A DNA stretch of 64,000 bases from Thermophilibacter gallinarum (GTDB lineage: Bacteria; Actinomycetota; Coriobacteriia; Coriobacteriales; Atopobiaceae): positions 124,001 through 188,000 of the forward strand of contig NZ_JADCJZ010000002.1 of assembly GCF_014982725.1 (NCBI RefSeq). Direction: 5' to 3'. The notes beneath the pieces are model-generated. The model saw nothing but the letters and a program-made list of their open reading frames with translations, was not told the DNA's origin and did no database searches. Within the stretch, counting starts at the first letter, position 1; every line of letters starts with the position of its first letter. Below, piece after piece: positions 25,291 through 35,582 of this stretch. The position numbers and the translations under genes are program-made.

Positions 25291-26159
25291 TAGAGCTGCT
25301 CCTCCTTACTGTTCAGGAACTTCGTCTGCGCGATGGAGACCACGGCGATGAGGATGAAGAAGATCACCGCGTTCGCGCACTGGAAGCCGAACTGGCCGCC
25401 GGAGAGGCCGTTGTTGTAGATGAGGTAGGAGATCGACTCGGTAGACTGTGCGGGGCCGCCGGAGGTCATCGAGACGATCTGGTCGAAGACCATGAGCATG
25501 TCCTTCATCACGAGCACCATATTGGTGGTGATGGACGGCATGATGAGCGGGAAGGTGAGGTAGCGGAACTTGTCCCAGCCCGTGGCGCCGTCGAGCGCGC
25601 CGGCCTCGTAGACGTCCTCGGGAACCGAGGACAGGCCGGTGATGTAGATGATCGTGGTCTGGGCGCATGCCTGCCACACGAGCACGACCACGATGGCCAC
25701 CCACGCCCACTCCTTGCTCGCCAGGATCGACTCCGCGCCGGTGACGGCCGGGACGATGTAGGTGAAGAAGTAGGAGAAGACGTAGCCGACGACCAGGGCG
25801 CCGAGGATGCGGGGCACGAAGTAGATGCCGCGCAGGGTGCTCTTGAACTTGATCTTGCTCGAGAGGCCGATGGCGATGACGAGCGAGACCACGTTGACCA
25901 GGATCGTGGAGACCACGGCCACCTTGAAGGTGAAGAGGTACGAGTTGCCCACGCGGGCGTCCTGGAACAGGTCGATGTAGTTCTGGAGGCCCACGATCTC
26001 GAAGGCGCCGTAGCCCTTGGAGTCGGTGAAGCTGTAGAAGAATCCCGTGAGCAGCGGGAACGTGTTGAAGGCGCAGAACAGGATCAGCACGGGGATCAAG
26101 ATCATGAGGAAGGTGCGGTTCCTGTCAGACCCCGTCTTGGCCTTTGCGAGACTTGCCAT
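25290..26159 (-). CDS. msmF: Sugar ABC transporter permease (MalF/MsmF type)
   Basis: This 289-residue permease partners MsmG. It opens with a short cytoplasmic tail and a first helix (FLMILIPVLILFCAFNTFPLL), and carries the EAA loop YEAGALDGATGWDKFRYLTFPLI. Six membrane segments are expected. It lies between the substrate-binding protein and msmG in one operon, 18 bases after msmE. Confidence 0.92.
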   Translation of the reverse strand: MASLAKAKTGSDRNRTFLMILIPVLILFCAFNTFPLLTGFFYSFTDSKGYGAFEIVGLQNYIDLFQDARVGNSYLFTFKVAVVSTILVNVVSLVIAIGLSSKIKFKSTLRGIYFVPRILGALVVGYVFSYFFTYIVPAVTGAESILASKEWAWVAIVVVLVWQACAQTTIIYITGLSSVPEDVYEAGALDGATGWDKFRYLTFPLIMPSITTNMVLVMKDMLMVFDQIVSMTSGGPAQSTESISYLIYNNGLSGGQFGFQCANAVIFFILIAVVSIAQTKFLNSKEEQL

Positions 26160-26177
26160 GCGATACCCTCCTTTTCC

Positions 26178-27464
26178 TTATCCCTGGTTCGCTTCGTATT
26201 CCTGGACCTTGCGGATGACGGCGCGGTTATAGCGCTGCCAGTCCTCGTCCCACTTGGCGAGGAACGCGTCGACGTCGCCGTCGAGCAGCATCGCCTGGAG
26301 CTGCGCGTCGCAGGCCATGGCGCTCTGGTAGGAGTGGTCGAGGTAGTCGAGGACCTTGCCCTCGTCGAGGAACGGCTGGATGTCGTCGTAGAGCGGGTCG
26401 AGCGTGTAGTCGCCCTCGGTGCAGGGGATGGCGCGCTGGTCGTCGATGTAGGTCTGGACGTTCGCCTGCTCGTTCAGGAAGTCGATGACCTCGTAGACCG
26501 CGTCCTTGTGCTGGCAGGTCTTCGCCACGCACCACTGCAGGTCGACGCCCGAGACGACGATGCGGACGTCGGGGTTGTCGGCGGAGGGCATGGCGAAGAG
26601 GCCGATGTTCATGTCCGGGTTGACCGACAGGATCTGCGGGACGGCGAAGGAGCCGCACGGGTACATCGCGCTCTGGCCGCGCGCGAAGGCGGTGCAGGCG
26701 TCGTTGTAGGCGTAGGCGAAGGGGCCCGGCTCCGCGTAGTCGAGCAGCTGCAGCATGCGCTCTGCCGGCTCGCGGTAGTAGTCGGCGAACTTGGCGTTGC
26801 CGGAGTTGACCTGGAAGGCCAGGTCCGAGGGGACCATGTTGATGGTGATGGAGTTCCAGGGCGAGAGAATCGTCCAGGTGTCGAGGTAGCCGAGGTAGAT
26901 CGGGTAGATGTCGGGCTCCTCGGACTTGATCTGCTCGAAAAGCTCGATCATCTCGTCCCAGGTCTCCGGGATCTGCCAGCCGTGGCTCGCGAACATGTCC
27001 TTGTTGTAGAGCATGCCGGCGGCGTTGGCCACGTAGGGGACGCCGTAGACGCCCTCCATCGGGACGTAGGTCACGCTCTTGAGGATGTCGCTGTACGCGG
27101 GCTGGACCTTCTCGCTCGTCGGGCAGTCCGTGACGTCGGCGAGGATGTCGGAGTCGACGAAGTTGGCGTAGTCCGCGTCGCCGCCGATGCCGATGACGTC
27201 GGGGTAGTCCTCGCGGACGAAGCGGGTCTTCATGATGGTGACGGCGTCGGCGGGGCTGTTGATCGTGAGGACGATGTCGTCGTGCGCGGCGTTGAACTCC
27301 TCCTGGAGCTGCTCGAAGATGCTCACGGCCTCCTGCTTGTAGGAGACGATCTCGACCTCGACCTTGCCGTCGGCGCGCTCGTTCACGCAGCCCGCGAGCG
27401 CGAGCCCCGCGGCTGCGGCGCCGGCGGCGCTCAGGAAGGAGCGGCGTGTCAACATTCTGCTCAT
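26178..27464 (-). CDS. msmE: Sugar ABC transporter substrate-binding lipoprotein
   Basis: This 428-residue extracellular solute-binding protein of family 1 is anchored by a lipobox: LALAGC follows a hydrophobic stretch, so the mature protein begins at the Cys near residue 26. The signal begins MLTRRSFLSAAG, a twin-arginine pattern, so export may be through Tat. Inside, the usual family features are seen, such as FEQLQEEFNAAHDDIVLTI and a C-terminal AFLAKWDEDWQRY. It delivers sugar to MsmF/MsmG. The alpha-galactosidase in the same unit suggests raffinose-type sugars. AGGAGGGCAC precedes the start. Confidence 0.92.
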   Translation of the reverse strand: MSRMLTRRSFLSAAGAAAAGLALAGCVNERADGKVEVEIVSYKQEAVSIFEQLQEEFNAAHDDIVLTINSPADAVTIMKTRFVREDYPDVIGIGGDADYANFVDSDILADVTDCPTSEKVQPAYSDILKSVTYVPMEGVYGVPYVANAAGMLYNKDMFASHGWQIPETWDEMIELFEQIKSEEPDIYPIYLGYLDTWTILSPWNSITINMVPSDLAFQVNSGNAKFADYYREPAERMLQLLDYAEPGPFAYAYNDACTAFARGQSAMYPCGSFAVPQILSVNPDMNIGLFAMPSADNPDVRIVVSGVDLQWCVAKTCQHKDAVYEVIDFLNEQANVQTYIDDQRAIPCTEGDYTLDPLYDDIQPFLDEGKVLDYLDHSYQSAMACDAQLQAMLLDGDVDAFLAKWDEDWQRYNRAVIRKVQEYEANQG

Positions 27465-27482
27465 CTGCTGTGCCCTCCTTCC

Positions 27483-28598
27483 CTAGTGGGCGATGGCGAG
27501 CTCGGACTGCTTGTCGAACAGGTGGATCTTGTCGACGTCGACGGAGCAGTTGATCTTGTCGCCGGTGCGCACGGCGCTGGAGGCGGAGAGGTGCGCGGAG
27601 ATCTGGCCGCCCTCGACGTCGGCGTAGATCATGGCCTCGGAGCCCAGGAGCTCGTAGACCGTGACCGTGGCCGGGAAGGTCTCGGAGAGGGTACGGCCCT
27701 CGGCGTACTCGTGCTCCTCGACGACGTCCTCCGGGCGGATGCCCATGACGACGACCTTGCCCACGTAGCCGCCGTCCTTCAGGGCCTGGGCCTTGGCGCC
27801 AGTCACGGTGATGACGTTCTTGCCAAAGGTGAGCGTCACGCCGTCGCCCTTCTCGGCCACCGCCACGTCGATGAAGTTCATCTGCGGGGAGCCGATGAAG
27901 CCGGCGACGAAGAGGTTGCAGGGCTCGTTGTAGAGCTTGGTGGGGGTGTCCACCTGCTGCATGACGCCGTCCTTCATGACGACGATGCGGGTGCCGAGCG
28001 TCATGGCCTCGGTCTGGTCGTGCGTGACGTAGATGATCGTGGCACCGAGGCGGTCGTGGAGCTTGGAGATCTCGGCGCGCATCTGGACGCGGAGCTTGGC
28101 GTCGAGGTTGGAGAGCGGCTCGTCCATGAGGTAGACCTTGGGGGCGCGGACGATGGCGCGGCCCATGGCGACGCGCTGGCGCTGGCCGCCGGAGAGGGCG
28201 GACGGCTTGCGGTCGAGGAGCTTCTCGAGGTCGAGGATGCGGGCGGCCTCGCGGACGGCCTTGTCGATCTGGTCGGCGGGGACCTTGCGGAGCTTCAGGG
28301 GGAACGCCATGTTCTCGTAGACCGTCATGTGCGGGTAGAGCGCGTAGGTCTGGAAGACCATGGCGATGTCGCGGTCCTTGGGCTCGACGTCGTTGACCAC
28401 GCGACCGTCGATCTTGAGGGTGCCGGAGGTGATGTCCTCGAGGCCGGCGATCATGCGCAGCGTCGTGGACTTGCCGCAGCCGGACGGGCCGACGAAGATG
28501 ATGAACTCCTTGTCGGCGATCTCAAGGTTGAAGTCCTTCACCCCCTCGTATCCGTTGGGGTACTTCTTTCCTACGTGTTCGAGCGTGAGGCTTGCCAT
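27483..28598 (-). CDS. msmK: Sugar ABC transporter ATP-binding protein (MsmK/UgpC type)
   Basis: This 371-residue ATPase energises the sugar importer. It has Walker [10 protein letters not shown], a Q-loop at [13 protein letters not shown], the signature [14 protein letters not shown], Walker [17 protein letters not shown], and the TOBE-type C-terminal regulatory domain of the MsmK group. The ATG at 28598 has GAGAAAGG upstream; longer readings add an unrelated tail. It is the first gene of the unit, unusual since MsmK is often unlinked. The AraC regulator is divergent, about 400 bases away. Confidence 0.93.
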   Translation of the reverse strand: MASLTLEHVGKKYPNGYEGVKDFNLEIADKEFIIFVGPSGCGKSTTLRMIAGLEDITSGTLKIDGRVVNDVEPKDRDIAMVFQTYALYPHMTVYENMAFPLKLRKVPADQIDKAVREAARILDLEKLLDRKPSALSGGQRQRVAMGRAIVRAPKVYLMDEPLSNLDAKLRVQMRAEISKLHDRLGATIIYVTHDQTEAMTLGTRIVVMKDGVMQQVDTPTKLYNEPCNLFVAGFIGSPQMNFIDVAVAEKGDGVTLTFGKNVITVTGAKAQALKDGGYVGKVVVMGIRPEDVVEEHEYAEGRTLSETFPATVTVYELLGSEAMIYADVEGGQISAHLSASSAVRTGDKINCSVDVDKIHLFDKQSELAIAH

Positions 28599-28740
28599 CT
28601 GCGCAACCTTTCTCCCTGCCTGCCCGGCGTGCGCCCGCCAGTCGAGGCCCCACCTTACGTTGCGCTTAATTCTAGATGGCATATTTGCTCGATTTTATCT
28701 CTATTAGGGTATATTTTATTCATGTTTGCACTATTCCGCT

Positions 28741-28873
28741 GGTATCGCTTTTCTCGACAATCTGAGACCAATTCCACCCATTCGCCCAATGGGAGCCTTT
28801 TTGGGGCGAGTGGTTTTCACGCTTTTCAAAAGCGCAGGTAACGGATTTGTAAGGGATGCAGAAAAGCGGTATC
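28741..28873. repeat. Inverted-repeat cassette IR-8 with CGCAGGTAAC core
   Basis: GGTATCGCTTTTCT (28741-28754) is mirrored as AGAAAAGCGGTATC (28860-28873). The core in reverse, CGCAGGTAACGG (28833-28844), follows a CGCTTTTCAAAAGCG palindrome. A second pair, CCCATTCGCCC with GGGGCGAGTGG, is nested inside. It lies in the 404-base divergent spacer between msmK and the AraC gene (28599-29002), which must also hold both promoters. The AT-rich stretch 28660-28740 is the likeliest place for the msm promoter, though no clear -35/-10 pair stands out. Confidence 0.7.
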
Positions 28874-29002
28874 GATTCCATATTAACGAAAATCGAATTT
28901 ACCGATATGCGTGCTTTTGTCGTTTATGATATGCCTGAAAACCCATAAACTATGCGAAAAGCGTCATCGCTTCACACCCTGCGCCGACACCGGGAGGCGG
29001 AC

Positions 29003-29857
29003 ATGGCAGCGCACGAGCTCGAGTTCTCCACGTTCACGCATGGCCGCTACGTTGACCTCATGCCCTACCAGTACGGCCGCGAGGCCTGTGAGCCCGGGCA
29101 CGCCTTCGGGCCCGCGCGGCGCGACCACTTCCTGTTCCACTACATCGTCTCGGGCCGCGGCATGCTCATGTCCACGGACGCGCGGGGCGCGAAGGCGGAC
29201 TACCTCCTCTCCGCAGGCGAGGGCTTCCTGATCTTCCCGGGACAGGTGAACACCTACGTGGCGGACCTCGACGACCCCTGGGAGTACGTCTGGGTCGAGT
29301 TCGACGGCATACGCGTGCGGGACGACCTGGAGGCGGCGGGGCTCACCGACTCCTCACCCGTCTACCGCTCGCAGTCGAGCGAGCTGCGCGCTCGCATGGT
29401 CGAGGAGATGCGCTACCTCGTGTCCAACCGCAACGCCTCCGCGCTGCACCTCGTCGGGCACACCTACCTCTTCCTCGACTACCTGCTCCAGTCCGTCGCA
29501 CATCCCGACGAGCAGCCCACGAGCCGCCTGCAGGACCTCTACGTCCGCGAGGCGGTCGACTTCGTGAAGAAGAACTACCAGTTCGACATCACGGTGGAGG
29601 ACATCGCCCGACAGACGGGGCTCAACCGCAGCTACTTCGGCAAGGTGTTCAAGGCGGCCACGGGAAGGTCCCCGCAGCAGTACCTGATCTCGTACCGCAT
29701 GGGCAAGGCCGCCGAGCTGCTCAAGCTCACGGGGCTGCCGGTGGCCGAGGTGGGCCGTGCGGTGGGCTATCCCAACCAGCTGCACTTCTCGCGCGCGTTC
29801 AAGGGTGCGTACGGGGTGTCCCCGCGCGAGTGGAGGCGCGAGAACGCCGCCGTGTGA
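29003..29857 (+). CDS. AraC-family regulator, probably of the msm/aga operon
   Basis: This 284-residue protein has an N-terminal cupin sensor domain (FHYIVSGRGMLMS, GEGFLIFPGQVNTYVAD) and two C-terminal AraC helix-turn-helix motifs (VEDIARQTGLNRSYFGKVFKAATG and VAEVGRAVGYPNQLHFSRAFK). The arrangement matches MsmR/RafR activators of raffinose-type operons. CGGGAGGCGGAC supports the ATG at 29003. Its divergent position next to msmK suggests it activates that operon when an alpha-galactoside binds. Confidence 0.88.
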   Translation: MAAHELEFSTFTHGRYVDLMPYQYGREACEPGHAFGPARRDHFLFHYIVSGRGMLMSTDARGAKADYLLSAGEGFLIFPGQVNTYVADLDDPWEYVWVEFDGIRVRDDLEAAGLTDSSPVYRSQSSELRARMVEEMRYLVSNRNASALHLVGHTYLFLDYLLQSVAHPDEQPTSRLQDLYVREAVDFVKKNYQFDITVEDIARQTGLNRSYFGKVFKAATGRSPQQYLISYRMGKAAELLKLTGLPVAEVGRAVGYPNQLHFSRAFKGAYGVSPREWRRENAAV

Positions 29858-29870
29858 CAGGACTCGGGCC

Positions 29871-30707
29871 TCAGAAACGGTGCAGCTCGCCCTCGTGGCG
29901 CCGGAACGTCCAGACGCCCTCGAATCCCAGCTCGGCAAGCTCGCGATAGGCGAGGCGCAGGTAGGAGCCCAGGTGGTCGGGCGTATGAGAGTCCGAGCCC
30001 ACGGTCACGACGGTGCCGCCGAGATCGCGGTAGAGCTCGAGGATGTCTCGGGAGGGCTGGAAGTCGCCGAGGCCGTAGCGGATGCCCGAGGTGTTGAGCT
30101 CGATGCCCTTCCCGTCGGCGACCACCTGGCGCAGGACCTCGGCCACGACGTCGCGGACCCGCTCGAACGGGAACTCGCCGTACGGGTCGTAGCGACGGAT
30201 CAGGTCGAGGTGGCCGAGCACGTCATAGTCGCGGAGGTCGCGCACCACGGCGAGCATCTCCTCGTAGTACGCGAGGTTGATCTCTTCCTGCGTGCGACCG
30301 CGCTGGTAGTCTCCGTTCCAGAACTCGAGGTCGCCGACCTGGTGGATCGAGCAGATCACGAAGTCGAGACGCTCGCCCAGGCGCGCCACGAGCTCGCGGT
30401 TCTTCTCGACCGTGTGGCGCTGCACGCCGAGCTCGAGGCCGGCGCGAAGGCAGATCCTGTCGCCGAGCTCCGCGCGCACGGCGTCGAGCTCGTCGAGGTA
30501 GGGCCCGTAGGGGCAGTTGGTGATCGGGTGGCCGTCCTCGAAGCGCGCGGTGGCCGGATCGTCCCACTCCGGCTTGACGCCGTAGTCGACGTGCTCGGTG
30601 AAGCAGACCTCGTCGAGGTTGAGCCGCGCGGCGTCGAGCGCCACCTGGCGCAGCGGGTAGGTCGAGTCGTCGGAGAAGCCGGTATGGACGTGGTAGTCGG
30701 CGAGCAT
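29871..30707 (-). CDS. PHP-family histidinol-phosphatase-like phosphoesterase
   Basis: This 278-residue protein has the PHP metal-site motifs: DYHVHTGFSDDS at the N terminus, CFTEHVDYG, a central H in ICSIHQVGDLEF, VLGHLDLIRRYDP, and a C-terminal GSDSHTPDHLGSY. It is most like the HisK/HisJ histidinol-phosphatases. No his genes are near, so the true substrate may be another sugar or amino-alcohol phosphate. It lies 17 bases downstream of ligA on the same strand, so the two are probably co-transcribed. Confidence 0.8.
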   Translation of the reverse strand: MLADYHVHTGFSDDSTYPLRQVALDAARLNLDEVCFTEHVDYGVKPEWDDPATARFEDGHPITNCPYGPYLDELDAVRAELGDRICLRAGLELGVQRHTVEKNRELVARLGERLDFVICSIHQVGDLEFWNGDYQRGRTQEEINLAYYEEMLAVVRDLRDYDVLGHLDLIRRYDPYGEFPFERVRDVVAEVLRQVVADGKGIELNTSGIRYGLGDFQPSRDILELYRDLGGTVVTVGSDSHTPDHLGSYLRLAYRELAELGFEGVWTFRRHEGELHRF

Positions 30708-30724
30708 GCGTGTCCTGCCTTCCG

Positions 30725-32965
<2,241 letters not shown>

Positions 32966-32972
32966 CTACCGC

Positions 32973-33202
32973 CTGCAAAACTCCCGCTCGTGATGAAGAA
33001 TCGTCGGCTTTCCTGCAAAACTCCCGCTCGTGATGAAGGATTTTGCCCGCAGACATCCCATCGAAATATGCGCCTCGCTCTTTCCGCAGCTCGTTATATG
33101 AATAATCGAATCGATATTCGTCTCGATGAGAAAAAGCTTCATCACGAGCGAGAGTTTTGCAGACGAATTGCGCCGTTCTCATCACGAACGGGAGTTTTGC
33201 AG
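32973..33202. repeat. Inverted-repeat cassette IR-9 (two arms on each side)
   Basis: An identical 26-base arm beginning CTGCAAAACTCCCGCTCG occurs at 32973-32998 and 33013-33038. Inverted copies lie at 33137-33162 and 33180-33202. They enclose a 98-base AT-rich core with a related motif on the minus strand (GAGCTGCGGAAAGAGCGAGG, 33073-33092). It lies between ligA and the MFS gene, filling most of the 356-base spacer 32879-33234. No gene is seen inside. Confidence 0.85.
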
Positions 33203-33234
33203 ACGCGAACGCGTCTAGTTTCCAGATGTGGGCC

Positions 33235-34443
33235 TCATCCAGCGTGGCGCGCGAGCCCGGCGAGCGCGCGGCCGCCGAGGACGAGCTGGGCCAGGAGCAG
33301 AGCGCCGGCCGCAAGCCAGAGCTCGTCGTAGCCGCCGAGCGCCACGAGCTGGCCGCCGAGAGCGGAGCCCACCCCGCCGCCGGCAAAGACGCCGAGACCG
33401 ATGAGACCGGTGCAGAGGCCCGTCTGCGCAGGGTCGGCATCCATGGAGAGCGAGACGAGTGTGGGCTGCGTGAGGATGTAGCCGAAGCCGAGGGCACCCG
33501 CGGCGAGCAGCGCCGGCTGCCACGCACCGGTCGCCGTGACGACCACGAGCGTCGCGATGGCCAGCAGCCCGGATGCCTCGCCCACGCAGATCACGCCACG
33601 GGGCCCGCGCACCGCGCCGATCCTCCCGGATACCGCGCCGCCCGCGAGGCACATCACGCCGTAAAGCATCATGACGAGGCCCGCCTGCGTGGGGCCGAGC
33701 CCGCAGCGTTCGGAGAGGAAGGTCCCCATGAAGCCGTAGACGCCCAGGAAGACGATGCCCGTGGTGCACGCCACGAAGAAGATCGCGCGATGGTCGCCGA
33801 AGAAGATGCGGGCGGCACGGGAGAGGAAGCTGCCCTGGGGCTCCGGGGTCGCGGGCGCGGCGCCCTCCCCGCCCGCCGGCGCCGCGGGGCGCGGGAGCCG
33901 CCAGAGCAGCGCCAGCGCGACCAGCGCGAGCACGCCGAAGCAGGCGAAGGCCGCACGCCAGCTCATGAGGTCGGTGATGATGCCACCCAGGCCAGACGAG
34001 AGGCCCTGGCCGGTGAAGGTGATGCCCATGAGGACGCCCACCGCCGCGCCGCGGCACTCCGGGCCAACGACGTCGCCCACGTGCGCCTGCGAGACGGCGA
34101 TGATACCCGCCGCAAAGCAGCCCGTCACCACGCGGGCCGCCACGAGCAGCGGCAGCGTGGGCGCGACGGCACAGAGGAACGTCCCCGCGGCGAGCCCGGC
34201 CACGATCACGTGCAACACGCGCAGGCGGCCAAAGCGGTCGCCGAGCGTCCCGCACACGGGCTGGAGCAGGCCATACGGCACAAGGTAGGCGGTGAGGACG
34301 ATCGTCGCCGCGGAGGCGGCCACCCCGAGCGCGTTTGCGATGGCGGGCAGCGCCGGCGAGACGAACCAGTTGTCGGCGGCGGACACGAGTCCGCAGAAGC
34401 CCAGCGTGAAGACCACGCGTCTCTGTTCGGGGGTGAGGTCCAT
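33235..34443 (-). CDS. MFS transporter
   Basis: This 402-residue permease has twelve predicted helices and the MFS loop motif GTLGDRFGRLRVLH between helices 2 and 3. It resembles drug/proton or organic acid antiporters; the substrate cannot be read. CAGGAGGATCGACC precedes the ATG. It lies downstream of the broken rraA-like gene on the same strand with a terminator-like hairpin between, so any operon link is weak. Confidence 0.85.
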   Translation of the reverse strand: MDLTPEQRRVVFTLGFCGLVSAADNWFVSPALPAIANALGVAASAATIVLTAYLVPYGLLQPVCGTLGDRFGRLRVLHVIVAGLAAGTFLCAVAPTLPLLVAARVVTGCFAAGIIAVSQAHVGDVVGPECRGAAVGVLMGITFTGQGLSSGLGGIITDLMSWRAAFACFGVLALVALALLWRLPRPAAPAGGEGAAPATPEPQGSFLSRAARIFFGDHRAIFFVACTTGIVFLGVYGFMGTFLSERCGLGPTQAGLVMMLYGVMCLAGGAVSGRIGAVRGPRGVICVGEASGLLAIATLVVVTATGAWQPALLAAGALGFGYILTQPTLVSLSMDADPAQTGLCTGLIGLGVFAGGGVGSALGGQLVALGGYDELWLAAGALLLAQLVLGGRALAGLARHAG

Positions 34444-34496
34444 GGGTCGATCCTCCTGACGTGCGTTCGGAGCCGACCCATTGTAGTACGCAAGAA

Positions 34497-34519
34497 GGGG
34501 CGGGTTAGCGACCCGCCCC
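34497..34519 (-). terminator. Terminator-like hairpin after rraA-like gene
   Basis: The stem GGGGCGGGT/ACCCGCCCC with a five-base loop is followed on the minus strand by TTCTT. It is a plausible intrinsic terminator. Confidence 0.65.
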
Positions 34520-34560
34520 CTCCGAAGCCGGTTGCGTCGTGCGCGCGGGCGCGCGGAGCC

Positions 34561-35225
34561 CTAGATGGCGCCGATCTTCATGTAGGTGCTCTCGAGGGAG
34601 GCGCCGGCCTTGATGCTGTCGCGGGTGTTGTTCTCCCGCTCCTCAATCTCGAACGCACGCTCGACCACGGCGTCGAAGATGTCCTGCGGGATGACCACGG
34701 TGCCGTCGATGTCGCCGAAGACGATGTCGCCGGGGTTGATCGTCACGCCGTCGATCTGGATCGGGATCAGGCACTCGTTGACCTCGGCGCGGCCCTTCGA
34801 GGTACTCGGGAGGTGCCCGCGGTAGATCAGCGGGAACTTCATCTCGCGCACGACCCTGAGGTCGCGGGCCATGCCGTCCAGGATCGCGCCGGTGCCGCCC
34901 TTCTGCAGGATCGCGAGGCTCATCAGCTCGCCCAGGATCGCGCAGTTGTACTCGCCGCGCATGGTGAGCACCAGGACGTCGCCCTCCTGCATCTGGTCGA
35001 TGACGCGGCACTGGGCCGTGAGCGGGTTCTCGGGCATGGAGTAGACCTGCGTGGCGACGCAGGTGAACGCGCGGCGACCACGACGGTGTCAGGCAGGATC
35101 GGATCCATGTCGCCGCTCAGGAACTGGTTGCGGTACCCCATCGAGTCGAGCACGTCGCACAGAAGACCGGAGTAGAGGTGCTCCCTGAGGAAGTCCACCG
35201 TGTAGTTGCCGATCTTGTTCTCCAT
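34561..35225 (-). pseudogene. RraA-family aldolase-like gene, frameshifted
   Basis: Two overlapping frames together make one protein of about 220 residues. The first begins MENKIGNYTVDFLREHLYSG and runs to VVVAAR. The second continues FTCVATQVYSMPENP through GGTGAILDGMARDLRVV to FGDIDGTVVIPQD, the RraA/HMG-aldolase signature. Adding one base near 35066-35074, in a GCCGCGCG run, restores a single frame. RraA-like proteins are 4-hydroxy-4-methyl-2-oxoglutarate/oxaloacetate lyases or RNase E regulators. The rest is intact and well conserved, so the lesion is recent or a sequencing error. GAGGAGCGT precedes the ATG. Confidence 0.8.
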
Positions 35226-35308
35226 ACGCTCCTCCTAGCCTCGTTTCCTCGCCGGGCGCTCGGCGCCGCCGAGGGTCGCAGAAGCGACCCACCTCTATCT
35301 ACTGCCAG

Positions 35309-35330
35309 CGGGAATTCCGAAACCGGTTCC
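35309..35330. promoter_or_regulatory. Possible LacI/GntR-type operator
   Basis: GAAACCGGTTCC, within a wider GGGAATTCCGAAACCGG palindromic stretch, lies about 90 bases upstream of the rraA-like gene. GAAACCGGTTTC-type palindromes are typical LacI-family sites for sugar acid genes. No regulator gene is adjacent. Confidence 0.45.
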
Positions 35331-35375
35331 CAAACAGCGAACGGCGGCTGGCCTCGGCAAACGGGACCCGGGAGG

Positions 35376-35582
35376 CTAGGCGACGGAGGCCTCGTAGCCC
35401 GCGTCGGCGACGGCTGCCACGAGCGCCTCGTCGGTCACGGAGTCGGCGGCCTCGACGGTCGCGGTGCCGGCCTCGAGGCTCACGTCCACCGCGCTCACGC
35501 CGTCGACGCCCTCGAGCGCCTTCCTCACGTGCGCGACGCAGTGCTGGCACATCATGCCGGTCACGCTCAGGGTCTTGGTCAT
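35376..35582 (-). CDS. copZ: Possible internally started CopZ copper chaperone
   Basis: Within the 3' end of copA an in-frame ATG at 35582 follows GAGAAAGGACACGACC, a good ribosome site with normal spacing. Starting there gives a 68-residue protein ([15 protein letters not shown]...) of exactly CopZ size, with the MxCxxC copper motif. It may be a free chaperone made besides the fusion, or the trace of a former separate copZ joined to copA by loss of a stop codon. The DNA shows the site but cannot show its use. Confidence 0.45.
   Translation of the reverse strand: MTKTLSVTGMMCQHCVAHVRKALEGVDGVSAVDVSLEAGTATVEAADSVTDEALVAAVADAGYEASVA

Noticed and set aside
15960-30000. The sugar cluster as a recently transferred island
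   Set aside because: Base composition and codon use look like the surrounding genes, and no tRNA, integrase or insertion sequence borders it.
34561-35225. Programmed frameshifting in the rraA-like gene
   Set aside because: There is no slippery heptamer or downstream pseudoknot signal; a GCCGCGCG deletion is simpler.
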